From Escallonia rubra (lineage: Eukaryota; Streptophyta; Magnoliopsida; Escalloniales; Escalloniaceae), in the NCBI GenBank assembly GCA_033065855.1, contig JAVXUO010000737.1, positions 62,001 to 126,000 of the forward strand: DNA of 64,000 bases, in the 5' to 3' direction. Below, in pieces: positions 1 to 13,600 of the stretch. The position numbers and the translations under genes were made by a program. Every line of letters begins with the position of its first letter. Position 1 is the first letter of the stretch. The notes below the pieces were generated by a model. That model was not told the DNA's origin. It saw only the letters and a list, made by a program, of their open reading frames with translations, and searched no databases.

Positions 1-778
1 CCAGTGACTAGATATAACCATTGTCGGCGACGCGACCGACTCAACCCACCTCTGTACAAACGACCGGCGACCAGATCTAGCCATCGCCGGCGACGCGACC
101 GACTAAACCCACCATGTAGTCTGTAGATCTTTGACCGGCGACCAAACCTTGAAGAAACTCCGACCGGCGACCAGATGTCCAGATATGCTTGATGCCGTTC
201 GAGTTCCGACCACGAGTGACGCGACCACGCGACCAGATCTGCTTGATGGAGTGCCTCACGCTCACCACCCTTCCCTGTTGGCGACCGCGAGCTGCTGCAG
301 TGCCACCTGTTGACGCCGACAACGGAGTGACCGCCTGACCGGTGGTGACGGAGTTGGCCGTTTGAGTCTTGACTGCTTGAGTGCAGAGACCAGAGTGCTT
401 GACTGCTTGTCTGTTCACTGTTGTCTGCTTGAGTGCTTGACGAGTGACGACGGAGTGCCAGTGTGCGGTTGACTGATTTACTGATTAATTTTATCACACC
501 ATCTTAATTAAATAAATTTATTATTAATTTGTAGCTATCTGTCTGTTACCGACTAAAATTAATTATTGTTGCCGACAAGGAATATTGCTAATTGATTATT
601 ACTGTTCCAATAATATTAATGGCGCAAATTGAAAAAACAACTATCAAAACTAAAATTATGATTAATTTGTATGCTTTTTAAGTGCACTTTATTTTTAATA
701 TTATTTAAATAATTTTTTTTGGTGAATTCGATAAAATTTTTGCACCCCCCGAAATAAATTCCTGGTTCCGCCCCTGCC
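1..778. repeat. Diverged tandem repeats and terminus of a TIR element
   Basis: The first 480 bases repeat a GC-rich motif of the type cgaccggcgaccagatct several times at irregular spacing, most clearly near 17-55 and 66-115, then around 135-175 and 210-245. A short gagtgcttgactgcttg-type repeat follows at about 370-445. At 760-778 the sequence reads cctggttccgcccctg. That closely resembles the right terminus of the 54469-54897 element (cctggctccgccactg), so this stretch is probably the right end of a related element whose left end lies outside the window. No gene is seen. The repeats are visible directly; the transposon assignment is inference. Confidence 0.45.
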
Positions 779-1343
779 GACGACACCACGCTCGCCCGCC
801 AACCCATACGAAGATCCCACCTCACTCACCATCTGCGGCACATATCTCACCCACCAAAACCAACCGAGAACCGAGGTACAACCGCACACCCAGGCTCTGA
901 CGTCGCATATCTAGCATCACACGTGACGCCTCATGAACAGCTCATCCTGAATCCACAGATCTAGCATTAGAATACATCAGGCACGGGGAGATTCAAAGAC
1001 AAATTAAACACACAGACACACGCGCACTAGAATTAACTACGCAAAGGAAAATCATACACTACCATGCTGGCACATGCCGGAAGAAATTGACGGTGGTACA
1101 GACATCATAACAGGGAGGCGGAGGTGAAGACAGATAAGGTGCTGTGGAGTTTCTTAGGGTTCCTGTAGAGAGAGCTTTTAGGGTACGAGATGATCAAATA
1201 ATTCAAAAACATAAGTTACGAGTTCCAATAAAAGAAAACTACTTGTAATGGCACAACATTTGCGTAATGATAAGAGAAACGATCCAACATGCTTAAAATT
1301 TGATAGCGTGCATTTAAAATTTTAAGAAAAACAATTTTCAAGT

Positions 1344-1359
1344 ACTCTCTCTCTCTCTC
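1344..1359. repeat. (CT)n microsatellite
   Basis: A short run of CT dinucleotides in otherwise AT-rich spacer. Nothing else recognisable is seen between 779 and 1774. Confidence 0.7.
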
Positions 1360-1774
1360 TTGCCATTCATCTAACATGTTATGCTAAAACTACTTGCGTA
1401 TTAAACAATTTATGGGGTGCTGGAATTATAGATAGTATTGATATAGATTACACTAAATAAGTTTAAATCTAGAATCGCTTAAACGTGCGTTACAGTTGCT
1501 TTGTGATTATGTAAAGCTCTACGTTCGTGTACGTAATAGGCATGTTAATTTGGTTGCGTGGACTTTTGCCATGCGACATCAATTATTGGGTATATATATA
1601 TATGGTTTGAATTGGGGACTGTTATGTTATTTGTTTGAAATTTACTTATATGCGCAAATAGTCATTGTACTTTATAACTAGTGTCAATTTGGACTCGTGG
1701 TTGTGTGTAAACGGTTATTCAACTTGTCGACTAGACCAGTTGAGTCATTTTGTTTACTTTTTTAAACGCACAAC

Positions 1775-2269
1775 TAGGGCTGTAAATGAACCGAGTTGTT
1801 CATGAACTGCTCGTAGTTCGTTCTCTAAAAAACTCGTTCATGTTCGTTTGTATAATATACGAACCAAAATATTAGAACTCGTTTATTAAACGAGCCGAAC
1901 ATGAACGTTCCAAAGTGTTCATGAATGTGCTCGTGAACAGCTCGTCTGGATAATAACTTAATTATAATATGTTCCAAACCAAAAGTCATATAACTCACTT
2001 ATAGTATAAATTAGTTTAAACTTGAAAGTCCTAAAATCAGTTAGACAAGTGGATCATGTAAGGTGTAAATATGGTTTAGAAATAATTATTTTGAACGAGA
2101 ACATGAGTTTTCAAGTTTGAGTTCGATTTGTATAAATAAACGAACGAACTTGAGCAGAACACGAGTTTTGTGAAACAAACCGCGAACGAGTTCAAACAAA
2201 ATTTTGAAGATTAAACGAACACGAACATGACCTAAAAACTTAACAAACGAGTTTGAACATACAGCCCTA
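1775..2269. mobile_element. Non-autonomous hAT-like MITE, about 495 bp
   Basis: The element starts tagggctgta and ends with the inverted counterpart tacagcccta. It is flanked by an imperfect 8-bp duplication, cgcacaac (1767-1774) and tgcacaag (2270-2277), identical at 6 of 8 positions. The interior is AT-rich, with many cgaac/gttcg words on both arms that can fold back, and no coding capacity. An 8-bp target duplication with agggctg-type ends is typical of plant hAT non-autonomous elements. Confidence 0.7.
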
Positions 2270-3840
2270 TGCACAAGGCGTTAAGTTGTTGCGTGCTTGG
2301 TTAAAGCGCAAAATGGGCAAACAATTCTATAATTGACCTCATTCGGTACATCACTTCTCGCCCCCACCACCACTCAGTACCATTAAATCTCATACACACT
2401 TCTGCTGACACCACCGCCACCAACTGGTTACAGCTTACCCAACACCACCACCATCCAACAATACTAGTAGCACCCCCTTATCCACCTCCATTGCCACCAG
2501 CACAACATTATCACAGTAAAACTAACCCAACAAGTTCATACCTCACTGTTAATACGTAACCCTTGCCACCCATCTCCTCGACCGCCACAACACTTTGTCT
2601 CATCTATATTAAGCATTTTCCCAAACCAAACCTTTTAACAGATTACTACCGTGCACATTAAGGTGTACCTAAACTACAATAATACTAATTGATCTAATGT
2701 AGTAAATGCAATCAAAGGGATACACACTCACGCAGGCGCACACACATGTGAAAAAACACACACACACAAACACACATGTAGGTTAATGGGCGATGATAGG
2801 TGGTAAGGGCACAATTTGATCAAATGATGATGAATTGATGGTTTATGATGGGTGGTGGTGGCTTAATTATGATTCGAAGATGATGGCATAATGGTGATGG
2901 GTGGCAAGACTTGGATGGGTGGATCGACTATGATCGAATGATGATTGCGCGGTAGTAGGGTGGCGAGGGTTTGGGTGGGTGGCAAAGGTGTGATCGGAGG
3001 AAGATGGCGTGATTCGAATAGATGACGACTAGCTAGGGCTTAGGTGGGTGGTTTGGGTGTGATTCATGATGATGGCATGGTGACAGTAATGAATGGCGAG
3101 AATTCGGGTGGTAAGAGTCAGCCAGTGGCTATGAAAATGGTAGTGGGGACAAAGGAAGTGAGTATGCGGTGGTGATGGTGCTGAACTATGGTAGATTCTT
3201 CTAGAAACTAAAAGAGCAAAACTGTGAGGAAGCTATTAAATGACAATTTTACCCCTCAACTATGTCCCATGTCCCTTGCATATAAAGGCTTAACGAGCTC
3301 AGTATTAACAAATCGTACCAGAAGGACTTGCCTGACCTGATTTGCGATTTCAATGACTATTTTGATACGATTGAGATAAAAATGACAATTCGACACTTGT
3401 AATGAAGTACAATGGTGTTACTCAGATTTCACTCTATAAATTTTGGACGTCTTATAATCACAGTAAAGTCACTAAGCATGTCTGCATAATGCTCTACTAG
3501 GGTGTGAACTTAATAAGTTTAATCGAGCTCCAATATATTTATACACGAACTTGGGTTTGTTCTACTCGACGTTGATTTCTCGTTACTTCTGACGATGAAT
3601 ATAGTTTATGAGGTAGGTATAAGGGGGGCTCCAAACCAATTTAGTGCAATTCCACCTCTAGAAAACCATTTATGACAATTTTAACTTCATTTTTGTGCAT
3701 GCATTATCTATCGCGCAATAGCTAGTTACATCGATGCCGCTTCATATAACTCACATGTCAAGCATGACAGAAGGGCTTAACCGATCGTTGCAATTTCGTA
3801 TATACTGACTCAATCAATCGATACAACTTAGGAAACCAAG
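2270..3840. other. Repeat-derived spacer without a gene
   Basis: Bases 2340-2640 are rich in ccaccacc words. Bases 2780-3180 are rich in gatgatgg and gggtggt words arranged as a diverged tandem repeat of roughly 70-100 bases. The two halves are loosely complementary, so they may be arms of an old foldback element. The remainder to 3840 shows no open frame or signal that I can support. Confidence 0.5.
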
Positions 3841-3849
3841 GGACTAAAT

Positions 3850-4106
3850 TTAGATTTCAAGGAAAATACGAGGGCTTCTGCTGCAAGAAAAAGAAAAAAC
3901 CATATAATTACTTTTTTTCCCTTCGAGTCGTAAAACTTTTATCGATTCGGCCTTCGCTTCGTTTAGCGGTCTATTCTTGCCTGAGGCGGTTAAAGACCGC
4001 CACCGCGGTGCCCACCGAATCCCCTCGTCTTCCGTAATCACGCGCCCTCTTGCCATTCTTTCTCTGTCTCTCTCGCAAGTACATTTTATGTGGTCTCAAT
4101 TCGCTG
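3850..4106 (+). promoter_or_regulatory. Possible promoter and untranslated first exon of CHR8
   Basis: The stretch 3930-4080 rises sharply in GC content and ends in a pyrimidine-rich leader (ctctgtctctctcgcaag). A good splice donor follows near 4106, reading tcgct|gtaagt. This looks like a plant promoter and 5' leader with no open frame attached. If it belongs to CHR8, its first intron would run to the acceptor gtgttag near 7635, just before the start codon at 7689, and would contain the 2.65-kb transposon at 4443-7095. The alternative first exon is the GC-rich stretch 6370-6522, which lies inside that transposon. Confidence 0.35.
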
Positions 4107-4442
4107 TAAGTGCTTGGACATGACGTGTTCTGCAATTCTGATCCAATTTTAGCAAGGTATTTTAAGGTTCACCCCCGTTATCTTCATTTTCGTTAAAGCA
4201 TTTTTTGCTTGGATGATAGGAATTGCGCAACAACATTTTGTTATTGCGATTATATGTTTAAAATGCCCCATGTTTAATAAGGTTTAGTTGTTGCTTGCTG
4301 AAAGCCTACACTGCGGTCCAATACAAATTTTTGAGTCATTTCGCCGAATGATCGTATACGTTTTGGAGTTGAACTGCGAAATGGAATGTGGAACTTTTTA
4401 GAACAACGTACAGTAAACTGAAACATATGCTTTGGCTTTAGG

Positions 4443-7095
4443 CTAGGAAGCGTCGATACCTCATATGGGGTGAGGTATGGTGTCCGATACCTGTAGGGAT
4501 GGCAATTTAATCCACACCCGGCGGTAATTTGACCCGCCCCGGTCCAATAGGAGCGGTTTGTTTTTTTTACTTTGACCGAGTTATGGAGCGGGTATGGTAA
4601 TTAAATTTAAAACTCGCAACATGTACGTGTTTGGTATTTATTATGTCCTGACTCGCACCCGCCCCGTATACATTGTTATATTAACCCTAAATCTTATCAA
4701 TCTCAATCGTACATCTCTAGGGTATAAATGGACCACAAACCCTATTCACATTTTAGTTTCCCTTTCTCTCTTCTCTCTCACAGCCGCACCATCATCCCTT
4801 TTCACCTCTATCTCTCTGTCGCACCATCATCTCATCCATGGACCACCTCACCACTAGCCACCGTCCACCACTAGCAAAGCCATATCACGAGAGGTTCCTT
4901 CGTCTTTCGAGGAAGCGCTCAACTCGAGACTCTAATATGTCAATCCTCAATAGAGAAAGCAGATTCAGAAAGAAAGTGAGTCGTTAGATTTCTAGTCTCT
5001 AAACTTGTAATAGAGGATTTCATCTCAACTAAGAGGTTGCCCAAGCAATAATTGAAGGCCCATCGGCAGAAATGTCACGAGGGGTTGTTGAAGATCTGAT
5101 GGCAGTAGTTGAAGTATTATGTGTGCTGGAGGACAACATACTTATGGCTCTAATGGTGAGGTAATCTACGGCCTCATCCTCTCAAGGAAATTGTCGGAAG
5201 ACCCGCTTTTGAAATCACACCTAAGATGATGCGCTTGGGGGCCTCGAAGTGATCCAGCCGATGGTCATCGGCCTTGTAATTTCCACCGTTGATGTTGGAA
5301 TCACGCAGTCCTCAGCCCTGTAATTCTCGTGATCTAATTCAATAATTTCAACTTGATAATATAAAAGTTAAAATTACTCATCTAATTCAGTTGAAATCAC
5401 AAAATTATATTTCAATTGAATTTTTGTTGTTGAACTGCATCAGATTTCAGTAATTTGTGTGAATTAATATCTAGCAATTTTAGCTATCTAATATCCAGTA
5501 ATTTCAGCATCTAATATAATTGAGTAATTTGAATTTCAGTAATTACTGGATATTATTAGGACTACCGGGGCAGATCGGGACAGGGTGGGTTTTCTAATAG
5601 TCCGGTGGATCGAGGATGGTATTTCCACCCCTTGACCCAATGGCAGGGCGGGTCGGAGTCATGTATTATAACTACCGGGGCAAGTCCGACCCGCCCCATT
5701 GTCATTCCTAGATACCTACCGACACCTCTGGACACGTATCGGACACCTATCAGCAGTGTCTGAATTTTATTTTATTTTATTTCGGAATACTACATGTCAC
5801 AGCACGAAAGGTTTCTCTAAGTCGACCGTGCAACACTTAGTTAATCAAGCTTTCGCTTGCACGCTATGTCAACCTATCCCTCTGGCTGGATGATGTTAAG
5901 AGCAAATGAATAAAGGAAAACGAGAGTTTGAGAGAAATATATTCACTATATTGCTTGGAGAATGCTATAATGCTTGGATCACTTTATGCCTTGTCCAAGT
6001 GAGGCCTTAACTATTTATACTACTCCACATCCTCAACGGACGGTGGAGATACATTTTATCCTACGATTTACATTCCGTCTTCAGAACTATATATAATATT
6101 ATCTAGATATTTACAAGTCTTCCTACCTTTTTAGAATTGTCCTCTAAGTCTCTAGAATTATCTTTTATGTACAAGATACATGTGTAGAGAGTTAGTAAAT
6201 ATTTTAGAAACCTTGCACATTCATCACCTTGTAAGCGTTCATCTTTGACACTTCATGACACCTTACGAAGAAGTGTCAAGACGTATAGGGCCAAAGTACA
6301 AAATTTTAAACTTATTTTGGGGGTTTTGACAAATTTGGATCTCTTTTAGAAATAAACTTCAAGGAAGCCTAATTAGATCGACCCGTTACCGGTCTTCTGA
6401 GTCTTCCTCTTACGGCGTCAAGGGAAGAGAACGAAGCAGACGACCCACCCAAACTGGTCGCCGAACGGCCGAAGGATCTCGCCTTCGTATCTCGCCGGCG
6501 TCGCCGGATTCCAGCAACAGGTTCCTTCGCCTTTCTTTCTCATCTATTTCTTTTTTCCTTATTTACCGTGATCTCCTTCTCTCTCTCATCTCTCTCGTTT
6601 CGCTACATTCGAAGATGACACCATTGATGTAGATTGAGCCCTTGGTCGAAGGAAAGAGATAATAGTTGTGTGACTTTGTAAGAGTTAAGTAGTTAAGTAA
6701 TTTCTTATGACTTTGCAAGAGTTCCCTGTTTCTGTTTCCTGTTTCCGTTTCTGTTTGGGCGGTGAAGAAGAGGGCGCTTTCCCTGTTTCTGTTACCTGTT
6801 TGCACGACTTAGTAAGAGTTGAGTAGTGAAGTACTTTGTTATGCTATGTACCATTTTTTTTGTACTATATTGCATTTTTTAATCTTAATTATGACTTTTA
6901 TTTGAGTTGCTTGTTTTGTGTTTATTGTTACTATTTTAGATGTAGAATGTATTTGATATTTAATGACTATTATATATATACATAATAAAAATATATAAAA
7001 AAATTCAGCGGTGTCCAAAATCTGGTTTTTTGGAAATTGCGGTATCCGGTGTCTCGGTCTGTGTTGGACGCGGTGTCCATGTCCGTGCTACTTAG
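4443..7095. mobile_element. 2.65-kb TIR transposon with 8-bp target duplication, interrupted by a hAT-like element
   Basis: The left end starts ctaggaagcgtcgatacc and the reverse complement of the right end starts ctaagtagcacggacatg. Both termini carry repeated ggacacc/ggtgtcc words over about 100 bases and both reach a ctgaatttt motif on the inner side. The element is flanked by a perfect duplication, gctttagg at 4435-4442 and 7096-7103. A second element (4494-5710) is inserted in its left arm. The interior holds a GC-rich, leader-like stretch at 6370-6522 ending in a possible donor (caacag|gttcc). It also holds a possible solo LTR-like segment around 5893-6225, which starts TG and ends CA but has no clear duplication. 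No transposase frame is seen; the superfamily is uncertain. Confidence 0.7.
4494..5710 (+). mobile_element. hAT-like non-autonomous element A, about 1.2 kb, nested
   Basis: The termini are tagggatggcaat and attgtcattccta. The flanking 8-bp duplication is gatacctg (4486-4493) and gataccta (5711-5718), 7 of 8 identical. Both subterminal regions are studded with acccgcc/ggcgggt words. Internally, a TATA-like ggtataaat near 4720 is followed by a pyrimidine-rich stretch (4758-4820) and a short frame starting at the ATG near 4838 that soon stops. I read this as the retained promoter and leader of a deleted transposase gene. Related elements lie at 27677-28715 and 45353-46154. Confidence 0.8.
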
Positions 7096-7688
7096 GCTTT
7101 AGGACTAGCCTTTTAGAAATGTTCCGTTCTTTTCTTTTTTGTAGCACAGTTAAAGTAGTTAAACTGTAATGGATTTGAGGATAAGTGGTCCTATTTTCTT
7201 ATTCTTGCTTATTACTAACATTCGGACTAGTTTGTCTGTTGAGATCTATAAAAGATTACTCTTGGCGTTTCATAATTTATTTGTATTTTTGCGAGTTCGT
7301 AGAATAAATGTGAACACGTAAACATTGGCTATGCTCCTTTTTAAACTGTAAGTTTGTTGGTTTGTTTATTTGATGTGTATTACTACATGAGCTCAATTTG
7401 ATGTTTAGATGCTCTGATCCTATTCTAGAAATTTGCAAAAAAGCTAGGAGGACAATAGTTAGTGAACGGATGGAGTAATTTATTCATTGCCCATTCACTT
7501 GTTATTTTCTCCCGGAGTGATGTTGAGTACGGTTTTATACTCACTGTGCCATGGAATATCTGAAGAATGCTGGTAATGCTGGGAATGATGAATAGTCTGC
7601 ATGTCTTTTTTTTTTTTTTGTTTTGTTTGTGTTAGGGGGTTCTCATGTCTTCGTCATGACGTCTGAGTTCAACAGCTGACAAAGTTCA

Positions 7689-10600
7689 ATGGAAGAAGAG
7701 GAGTCTCGAGCTTTGTTGACTAGCTTGGGTGTCACATCTGCTAGACCTGAAGATGTCGAGCGTGACATATTAGAAGAGGTGTTATCTCATGCTCTCTGTT
7801 GTCTTCTACTTCTTAATTATATGTCTAGCTGCATTTATTTCTTGACTTGAGTGAACAACTTGTTATGTCTATAAGCATAGTTTTGAAGTTTGTCTGGGTT
7901 TTTTTACTCATGTGCCAAATTTCATCTGTTATGTCCTTCTTTTTCTGCTCCAATACAGAAGTGAGTGTTTTGACTAGTACACTGCAGAATTCCACCTATT
8001 GGCGCTTCATAACTTTGAGGATATAGCAAAATTTCGATTAAAACGTCAAAGCATCTTAAACAGTGCATTAGTACTTAACAGACACAGAATATTTCACTTA
8101 CATGATTGGCAGCGTGAATGAAAATATGTCCCTTTTAATTGGTTGTCTTAGTGGGTAAATGTTACGGTTGTTTGACCAGTTATGACTTTACATGACTAAA
8201 GAAGTAAGGTTTTGAATAATTTTTAATAGTTTTCATTGTTATTGAACAGTTAGTGGTGAACAATTGACGCTGTAATTTGATAATTGTAGCTTGATTTGAC
8301 TAACTGCGATAGTTGAGAAAAAAAGGGAAGGAATCGAGGGTGAAATTTTTATGTAAGTGCGTATCTGCACAGCATTAAAGGCAGAAACCGAATACTGGTA
8401 TGTTGGAAATGGTCTTTAGAAGACTTATATTTAGGGTTATCACTTGCTGCTGAAAGAGTTTGGTTGTAACTACTGCCTTCTCTTGTCTTTCGGTTTTTGG
8501 ACGACCACAAAAGGGGAAAAAAAGGGTCAAAGAAGAGGCTACGTAATTTTGTTAATGAGAACATGTATATCACTCTAGGCTGATCCAATTGCAATATGGA
8601 ATCACCACCTTTAAGTTAAATGAATCAGTGCTTAGGTTCCCTTTGTCGGAGTATTTTATTTAGGCTTCAATCTACGTTCCTGTGTTTTGGCGCTTCTTGG
8701 TTTAGCACCCTTTAAATTTGACTAATCTCGTAGCTTCAATATTGGGTTGGCATTTTTCATTCTTCCTCAAAGAATAAGTTTGTAAGTGTGTCTGCTATTT
8801 TGCAAAATCTAGAACATTTGCTTATGGTTTAAGAAAATCCGTCTTCAAGACCACACTTGTTTCAATAGTTAGATCTCGCTTGGCTAGGAGTGTTTGCAGA
8901 CACATGCAGAATCAATCACCTTTATAATTGTTTACTACAAATGTATATTGGCTTCTCTATCTCTCTGGCCTGCATATATGCTACAGCAAGGTCCAGAGTT
9001 TATTTGTTGTCGACAATGAGGATGTTTTGGAGGAGTGGGTGTGACTGGTGCATAATTTATTTTGAAGCTGGAATTTACAATCTACTGATTGGCTACAATG
9101 TTTTATTGAAGAATTGCCCAATAATTGACTCAGGGTGGCAGAATATGCATCTTGTTAACCTTTTTATTCAAAGCCTTACAGAATTAGCATCATATAATGG
9201 CAGGCAAGAAACGATGTTGGGTGCAGCACAGAATCTGGAGACATCGTGAATAGCAAACATCTTGACAGAGCAGAAAGCAATAAACCATCACTTATAAGCC
9301 ATGCTGAACTTTATAATAAATTGAGAGCAGTAACAGTTGAAATAGATGCCGTTGCATCTACCCTTGATCAGGCGAGGAACGTTGCTGAAAATAAAGATCA
9401 CGTCCTTGACCGTGATGATGACAAGGAGCAGGCAGACAGGTTAGAAGAAAGCATTGCTCAGGCTTCTCCCACTGATTTGACCCTTCTCCATGCTTTAGCA
9501 GCTGATCGACTAAAAAGTCTGAAGAAGACAAAGGCTCAAATCGAGAAAGAAATCACAGATGTCTTCAAAGATGAGCATTCAGATTACGGTAAGCATGACA
9601 TAATAAGGAATCTAGTCAAGGAAGAACCCAGAAGTAAGCGAAAGCTTGAAAAAGTTCCAAATTTAAGGAAGAATTTGAGGAAGCGGCAAAAAGCAGCTCT
9701 ATTGGGCGATGATGACGATTTTGATGCAGTGTTAAATGCGGCATCAGCAGGATTTGTTGAAACAGTAAGTTCACTTTCTATATAGCAGATGTAATTGGGA
9801 ATCTATTGTAATGAGATCCTTTAAATTATTTGTGTTTCAGATTTTGGGGCTATTAGAGCTAACTCTACAATGTTGTCTTAGGAAAGGGACGAGTTAGTGA
9901 GGAAAGGAAAGTTAACTCCCTTTCATAAGCTTAAGGGATTCGAACGTCGCATTCAAGAATCAGGGCCATCTAATACGCCAGATTTACTGGAGCAAGTAGA
10001 CAAGACTGATGATCTTGCTTCCACCAGCATAGCCAGAGCTGTCCAGTCAATAGCAGAGGCTACACAAGCTCGCCCAACAACGAAGCTGCTAGAGCCTGAA
10101 TCCCTTCCAAAACTTAATCCACCTACGCGCCCTTTCCAAAGGCTTAAAGCACCTCTGAAACTACTTTGTTCCAAAGACAGTGAGGCGGGGAAGAAGAAAG
10201 ATAAAGGTAGAAAAAAGAAAAGGCCTTTGCCTGACAAGAAATGGAGAAAGGCAGCTTCTTATGAAGAAAAAGGCTCGGGAGAAACAGGTTTGTTCTGCTA
10301 GTTTTATGGAGTTCTTATCTTCCATCTGTGTAACCTGCTTGTTTCTTTTTCCAACATTTACATTTTATGTCCACGGTAAAAAATTTCATTATTTGTTTGC
10401 TAGAATTTTTAGTGCATACCTATTAGTTGGCATTTGAGGAAGTATTTTCCAGAAGGCTCGTATCGAAGCGTCGACTTGTTTAGGTGAAACAGTTACAGCT
10501 TAGCCTCACCACTTCAGCATTAGCTGGAGATGGTGCAGTGTTTTGTAATAATTACACAGAGTTTGTCTGGAAATTTGGGGCAGGTGTCTCAGTGTCATAG

Positions 10601-13600
10601 TGGACAAGGTTTATGCTTCTACACTAGTGGGTTTAGTTGAGTGAATATTTGGTGTTGGTTATGTAGTACCTCCAGCAGCTTTTGTTAGTACCTGTAACAT
10701 TTAGATTATTTCATAATTATCAACAAACTACTGTGTGAGCAACAAGTCTAGACCAGTTGTAATTCTTTTATATAGTTATTTACTCTTATCAACACAGGAC
10801 AAAATGGATATCACTGGATTGCATCAATACATGGCCTCAGAACAAATGTTCTCGTAAGGAGATCTTTAGAGGTTGCTTTAGTTTTCGATAGAGTAATACT
10901 TACTGAGGGTGAAGTTACAAAAAAACAGCAGAAAGATGGCAGTAAGCATGTTTCTGAAAAAAACCAGTACACACACATATAATATGGCAAGTAGCATCTT
11001 TAAGATGGCGTATGACAGTATCTACCCTATTGTAACATTCTAATTTTGCAGAAGATGCGAACACATCCAGCCATGAAGGAGATGACCAAGAAAATGTTGA
11101 AGACGTGGAAGATAGTGAACCTCCATTTGTGACACTTGAAGGTGGACTAAAGATTCCGGAAGGCATTTTCAGCAAACTTTTTGACTATCAAAAGGTGGGG
11201 GTACAGTGGTTATGGGAACTTCATTGCCAAAGAGCCGGTGGAATTATTGGAGATGAGATGGGCCTTGGCAAAACCATTCAGGTCTTGGCATTCCTTGGAG
11301 CCTTGCATTTCAGCAGCAAGTATAAACCGAGCCTCGTCATCTGCCCTGTCACGCTTTTGAGGCAATGGAAGAGGGAAGCGCAGAAGTGGTACCCGAGTTT
11401 TCATGTGGAGATACTTCATGATTCTGATCAGGATTCTTCTATTAGGAAAAAGCAAGCAAAATCTTATGATACTGATGACAGTGAAGGTTCACTTCACAGT
11501 GATGATGAATGCAAATTGGCTTCAAGAAACACCAAAAGATGGGATTCCCTGATAAATCGTGTTTTGAGATCAGAATCAGGGTTGCTGATTACAACTTATG
11601 AGCAACTCAGGTTGCTAGGGGAAAAGCTACTTGACATTGAATGGGGCTATGCAGTATTGGATGAAGGACACAGAATCCGGAATCCAAATGCTGAAGTTAC
11701 TCTGGTTTGCAAACAGCTACAGACAATTCATCGTATTATCATGACTGGCGCACCAATACAGAACAAGCTGACTGAACTGTGGTCTTTGTATGATTTTGTC
11801 TTCCCTGGAAAGTTGGGTGTCCTGCCCGTATTTGAAGCTGAATTCGCAGTTCCCATATCTGTTGGTGGTTATGCTAATGCTTCACCTTTGCAAGTATCCA
11901 CTGCTTACAGGTGCACGATGCTACTTTATTTTAGCGCCTACTTCATGCATCATTGTAACCTGATTATACTTCCTACGTGATGACATAATTTTTGGGCTAG
12001 AAATCTGGCACAAAGCAAGTGCCACTAAATCCTGCCATATGAAGACACTTATTATTTATAAAGTGGATTCATATTCCCAATTGATTTAAGAGATTGTTAA
12101 TTACGTCCCACAATATAGTGGAACAACCTTCGATTAAAGAAACGAAAACAAATCAAAAGATGAAACATTATAAAAAGTTACAAATTGCATTGCATAAAGT
12201 ATCTATTTCATGATGTTCTCCATATATTGGGACTTAATACATGAGATATGAACTAAAGAAGATTGAAACATTTAAAGATAGAGAGTAGAAGGAGATAATA
12301 TCTCCGGTCACCTAGTGGTCTCCATATGCAGGCTTGAGAAAAACTGGTACAATGGACATCCAATTTTCTCTCTTGAAGCCTTTAAGTTTCTCTCTACTGT
12401 ATGAAGAATGTCTCTCCGTAACGTATTATATTCGTTGTCAACAAATGCACCCCATCTTCGGAGGCACAAAAACAGGGGCCGTAATCGACCAAATCATTTA
12501 GCAGAGGCTATATATCGCCTCTTGTGCAAGGCCTTAGGCTTTTATTGAATGTTTATGTAAAAATTACCATTCTGAGAACTTAGTAATTTGGTATTGCACT
12601 TTGCAAATTTTCAGTCGTTTTTGGTGCTTGGAGTTTTACGTAACTCAATTTCACATTTACAGATGTGCAGTTGTTCTTCGTGACTTAATTATGCCTTACC
12701 TCCTCCGGCGAATGAAGGCCGATGTGAATGCGCAGCTTCCAAAGAAGACTGAGCACGTCCTCTTTTGCAGCCTTACCTCAGAACAGCGTTCTGTGTACCG
12801 AGCATTTCTTGCTAGCTCAGAGGTGGAACAGATCTTTAACGGGAACAGAAACTCTCTTTATGGAATTGACGTGATGCGTAAAATTTGCAACCACCCTGAT
12901 CTGCTTGAGAGAGAACATTCGTGCCGGAATCCGGACTATGGGAATCCTGAACGGAGTGGAAAACTTAAAGTTGTTGCCGAAGTGCTAAAGGTGTGGAAGG
13001 AACAGGGCCATCGTGTGCTGCTTTTTGCACAAACTCAACAAATGCTTGACATCCTTGAGAACTTTCTGATTGTCGGTTGCTATAACTACCGGAGAATGGA
13101 TGGTCTCACTCCCGTAAAACAGAGAATGCCGATGATTGATGAGTTCAACAACTCAAGCGATGTCTTCATTTTCATTTTGACAACAAAGGTCGGGGGATTG
13201 GGAACTAATCTAACTGGTGCAAACAGGGTGATCATCTTTGACCCTGACTGGAATCCTTCAACGGACATGCAGGTTTGGCTCATGACTGATTTTACTGTAG
13301 CGCGCACATTTTTCAGGAAGAACTTGCTTGTATCTTTTGGAATTGTAGTTTACATTTAAATCACCTCATTTCTGAACTCCACTTGAAGCATTTATATCTT
13401 GTCCTTTCTATGTCGTTCGTGTTGAAAATGACCAAGTATTTCGAGTTCTCCTTTTAAAATCTGGTGTAAATTTCTGTGAGTGGATTGTGAATGGGAATTT
13501 TGCTTGTAACAGGCCAGGGAGCGTGCTTGGCGTATTGGTCAGACAAAAGATGTAATAATTTTTAGGTTGATAACCCGTGGAACTATAGAAGAGAAGGTGT

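Noticed and set aside
5893..6225. Solo LTR starting TG and ending CA
   Set aside because: No 5-bp target duplication and no primer-binding site context; kept only as a remark.
8890..9249. 119-codon plus-strand open frame before CHR8 exon 2
   Set aside because: It runs in frame into exon 2 but matches nothing upstream of the acceptor at 9203; the CHR8 frame is kept by joining 7778 to 9204.
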